Source: Phorcus lineatus (taxonomy: Eukaryota > Mollusca > Gastropoda > Trochida > Trochidae). Taken from it: 64,000 bases of DNA. The translations under genes and the position numbers were made by a program. Under the pieces are notes generated by a model. It was not told the DNA's origin, did no database searches, and worked only from the letters and a program-made list of their open reading frames with translations. Every line of letters starts with the position of its first letter. Positions within the stretch are counted from its first letter, which is position 1. Positions 43,401 through 64,000 of the stretch are shown in pieces. The stretch is from the NCBI GenBank assembly GCA_921293015.1, contig OV121089.1:45021220-45085219 (forward strand), given 5' to 3'.

Positions 43401-46400
43401 CACATTCATATTTAAGTTATTAATGTCTTAAAGATAGCTACTGTTAACCTGTGTCAATATTAGAATCATTAATGATTTTACTGAGTGAAAAGCAACAAGC
43501 AGTATATTACTTTAATATCAGGTGGTTGGGTGTAAGTAGGTTTGCATCAACTGACTCTAACCAATAAGTTTGTATAAGTCATCTTTATCAATACTTACTT
43601 AAGTCAGTACATATTATTTATGAAGTTTATGTTTGGTTCATAGTAGATATATTTTATCAGGATTAAATTAACTGATTATTGTATAACAATATAGAAGAAA
43701 TAATTTATATATTAAGGGTACTTATTTTTATGTTTTATATCATATTATTTATTCACTGTATAATGGTCATCGTAATTACATGATTGCGTTAATTATACTT
43801 ACAATTAGCTCAGGTATTTGGTAATTGGCCAGTGTATTTTATGTCTTATGTTTTGTCAAAGCTTTATTTCAATTAAAAATGGGAATTTTGATAAAGGAAA
43901 TTTTTTATATTAATATTTTAGTGAGTTTGATAAAACCTGTGACAGGATGAAAAACTTTCTGAAAATTATTTAAGTTATACCATTTTATATCTTTGCATCC
44001 AAAACAAGTATCATCCAAATGAGTATGATTTTCTTATATGATTTTCCAATTTCCAATTTTGACTTCTTTTATTTTCACATATAACATTGTAATTATGATT
44101 CATATGTGTAAGAGTGCTTGATCTAGAAAGTAGCCGTTTTTTTATGGTTAAGGCCATTAAATGAAATTGTGTTTCTCAGTAGCACACATCTCTACAATTC
44201 AAATTTTAAAACTATTTCTCAAAATTAATTGATACTTGAAGAGTTGTAGCTATCTTTAGAAGAAGTTCTAATTTAAACCAGAAAAGAAGAATTTTTCAAC
44301 ATGAAACAAAGTAAGCATTGAAAAAAAATAACTCATGCCAATCCCAAATTTATTTGAAGAGTAGTATGAAACAACAATGTGTTTTATATGGCCTTAATAA
44401 ATACATAGATTAAATTATTGGCATAATAGTAAGTATTCTTGAGCTGTGAATGTATGTAAATATATATGTAAGATATAGGTAATAGAACCAATATACACAC
44501 CTCAATCATCAGATAATCAAACATTGGACATGCCAACCTTGCATGATATTACTGTTGATGCTATTTGCCCACAACTGATTGTATATAGCAATATACTGTT
44601 TTCCTGACACCCGATGACAAATTGCTTCAGTGCTATTGGTCAGCCCTATGGTTTCATGTACATTATTGTTGAAGCATTCACATAGCATAGATTTTCAAAG
44701 CTCCTTAGGCAAGACTTTTTATATATGGACATGAAATCTGATTTAAATACAGATAAAAAATACTAGGAATCTAAAGTTCTATCAAGCCGTATGAGATTGA
44801 ACTCAGTGTAGTATTAGTGAAATTTGTTTATTTTTCAACATCAAAAGCTTGGTAAAATTTATGATAATCTTTGAATTATACACAAAATTTAATCTATTGT
44901 TTGAGAGCAATTCTGACTTTCTAAAAATCCAGCAATGACCAAAAATAAATAAACTTCAGATTTTCAACTTATGAAGAAGACAGCAAAATATCAATACTCC
45001 CTACCAATAGATAAAATAAACATAGAAATTAATAATAAATCTGCAATCAATCAGTTTTGATAACCAACATCTTGCACTAAGAAAGCTTTGAAAATCCTGT
45101 CTGGATATAGTGTACGATAAGCCTGTTGTTTGTTCCTCTCTGTACATTATCGTTCTTGTGTTTGTAGGAGTTCCAACTTGACCGTGTATCATACGCCTTC
45201 TCCTCGTGTTGATTGCTCTGTATGAAACACTTGATCAAGCTTCTGTGGCTGAACAACTTTGTTATACAACAAAACAATTATTTTTCAAAATAAACAAAGA
45301 TTGAATCCTATCTATTTTGTTTGATATTTTTTTTCTGAGAAAGAATTTTATTAGGAGAGTTTAGACTGTAACCAAATCAAGACAGGAATGGTCATGTATT
45401 TGTAGTAACCAGGGTAATATTCTAATACAAAGAGGATATCTACCTTATTTCCTCAAATAGATGCCTCTAGCATCAGAGGAAGGGTTTATCCTATGGATTC
45501 TTTGCCCGAGGTGATTTTAATATATGCATTGGGAAACTGAGACTGACAGATAGGCCTTATCAGTTGGTTTTAGCAAAAAATAGTCTTGCTGTTGTCAACA
45601 AAGTTTATACATAAAAGCAAAGTGCAATCAACACAATTTCTAAAAGGTATATATTTTTCTTTAAAACTTCTCACACTCATTACTCTTTTATTTGAACAAA
45701 GAACACATGAACATTAACCTGTGTAAGGATAAAAGAAACCCTTCTATCAAGAGGCAGGTGGCAGCTCTATGTATAGTACTGTTGCTTCCCGGTAGTGTGG
45801 GACAACCGCATGCCTCTGTGTCTACTGATGGAGCCATGTCTCTAGATTAATCCAGGCACTATGTAACAGCCATGGAAGCAGCTGACAGATGTGCCGTTAC
45901 AGCTGATACATAAAACATGTATTTTTATTGTAAGAAAGAAGCTTGACTGTCCAAAGAACGTGGTTTTCCTTCTTTGCTACAAATTCTTGAGATGTCTTCA
46001 ATTACTTGAAACTTAAGAAGGTAAAAAATGCTTCAGAACTATTTACAGCTTGGATCCTTGTGGAATGATTTCCAATGCTGACCGCTGTTCAACACAGAGC
46101 ATTTAAATTATAATAAACACAAACACAAAATACTTTTAAAAATTTAATCATCTATTTATCACACAAGTATAAATAATTTACAAAATTAAACGATTCAATT
46201 TGTACATATCACAGTTACAACAGGGAGACACTTTGGTACAGCAGAACTCACACAGAGAATACTTCACAATTATCTTCATAATAACATGTATAGTTCTTTA
46301 CATGCTGAATCAAAAGCTAACATGATTATGATAATATAATATACTTGGTTTATAGTCATTCAAATTGGCAAAAGCTCCACAAGCATCCATGAAAACACGT

Positions 46401-47396
46401 AGACCTTATTACATGGCATGGTCAAAGGTTAATTTGGCAAAACGGCTGGATATCATTTGCTGTTGGCAGTGCCATGTATAGTCCATTCACCCTTACTGTT
46501 GAAGAAAATAACATCCTGTTCAGTCTTCAAATGCCTACTCATCAGACTAAATCCTTAAAAACCCTTTCCAACACTGCATTCTAAACACATGAGCTACTAA
46601 CCGAGTTTTCTGAATAAAGGCCTTTTATGTCAGATTTGCTACTCAAAGTTCTACCCAAGGCAAACTGGTATATGCAATATCAACAAGGCAGTCAGCAGTT
46701 TGTCCTAATTAATGCACTCAAGGGCTCAGCAGTTGGACACTATCAGCAACCTTTGAATACAAGGCATATATTCATTGTTGAGACTTGTTGAAAGAATCGA
46801 ATGGCCAAAACAAATCACAAATTAAAAGGATCAGAAATATGATTAGCCCTATTTAGGTTTCTTTGTAAACCATTCTGCGACCAATGACAAATCTTACTCA
46901 CACAGGCGATTAGAATCAAGTTTAAGATAAACACTTACCGAGTGATATACTAAAGTAAAGAAAGAAATTAAATGTATTAAATTTGTAACAAATATGGGAG
47001 ACAATACAACTGATAATCATAAATGTACTTGATATTGGAAGAAAACATAATTCAAAGTTCAATATTTTCATATCAATTAATGAAGGATAAAGATGTATCA
47101 TAAAAATTCAATCTGATATTAAAAATTTCTTTCAAAATAATTGAGCAAATGCAAAAGCAATCATGCAAAAGATAGTACTAGATTATATTTACAGGTTCTA
47201 TTTCATTAATATACCCATTCATAGTATGATAATTCAAGACAGTTCATATTAATATACAGAATAGATAGCCCATATATCATAATACATACTTCAAAGGAAA
47301 TACATACAATCAAAGCATCCGAATGTAATTAATCCTAATTACAGTGAAATACATATATCAATCAAGAGAAAATCTTTTGACAATTCTTGGAGTTAT
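40459..47396. other. Convergent intergenic region with both 3' UTRs
   Basis: The first ~2 kb after the RIM-BP stop is GC-richer than the introns and is probably a long 3' UTR. AATAAA occurs at 40482 (too close to the stop to be the only site) and at 42912. For the opposing gene, the nearest poly(A)-type signals on the minus strand are ATTAAA (plus 46143-46148) and AATAAA (plus 45924-45929). No third protein gene was recognised. Poly(A) sites cannot be fixed from sequence alone. Confidence 0.5.
41930..42000 (+). mobile_element. Possible decayed tRNA-like SINE head
   Basis: GGTAGAGCGTCACGG (box-A-like) and, about 40 bp on, GTCCGTGGTTTGATTT (box-B-like) have tRNA-gene spacing. No clear body or tail follows. 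Low confidence; it lies in the likely RIM-BP 3' UTR. Confidence 0.5.

Positions 47397-64000
<16,604 letters not shown>

Overview
The window is animal nuclear DNA, very probably from a mollusc and most likely a marine gastropod. It is AT-rich (about two thirds A+T by eye), its genes have many short exons with GT-AG introns, and it carries tRNA-derived SINEs and 5'-truncated SINE tails ending in runs such as AACTCACTCACTCAC after a GCGGCGTTAAAC core, which I know from gastropod genomes. The species call is an inference. No bacterial, viral or CRISPR features were seen.

Two protein genes fill the window and converge. On the + strand, positions 1913 to 40458 hold 26 exons of a RIM-binding protein (RIM-BP, RIMBP2-like), a presynaptic active-zone scaffold. 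The 5' end lies left of the window. Joined, the exons give an open frame of about 1314 residues: coiled coil, SH3, three fibronectin type III domains, a long disordered linker, two more SH3 domains and a lysine-rich tail. On the - strand, positions 64000 down to 47397 hold 14 exons of an EFCAB5-like protein: an E/Q-rich segment running off the right edge, a helical region, one canonical EF-hand, two GAF-like segments, and a C-terminus that resembles the stalk region of dynein heavy chains. Every exon junction was checked for phase. The only unforced choices are three places with tandem splice sites and the RIM-BP last exon.

The space between (40459 to 47396) holds the two 3' UTRs and non-coding sequence. 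Introns carry most of the odd structure: a 2.4 kb TTAA-flanked element whose interior is about nine diverged copies of a ~180 bp unit (6245-8695); a 0.5 kb PIF/Harbinger deletion derivative that still encodes a transposase N-terminus (50709-51225); a 972 bp unclassified inverted-repeat element with a 6 bp target duplication (52465-53436); two copies of one long-TIR MITE (15921 and 58291); a TTAA-ended MITE (22375); a foldback block with a perfect 33 bp palindrome and three CRE-like sites (34543-34890); SINEs; and several minisatellites.

The most unusual theme is that splice junctions of the RIM-BP gene have themselves been tandemly duplicated. The acceptor and exon start of exon 8 are preceded by decayed copies spaced 70-90 bp apart, and the donor of exon 14 is followed by three more copies of a 32 bp unit. 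In addition, transposon ends lie at or within about 25 nt of splice donors in three introns. A 41 nt microexon (17756-17796) is required to keep the RIM-BP frame.
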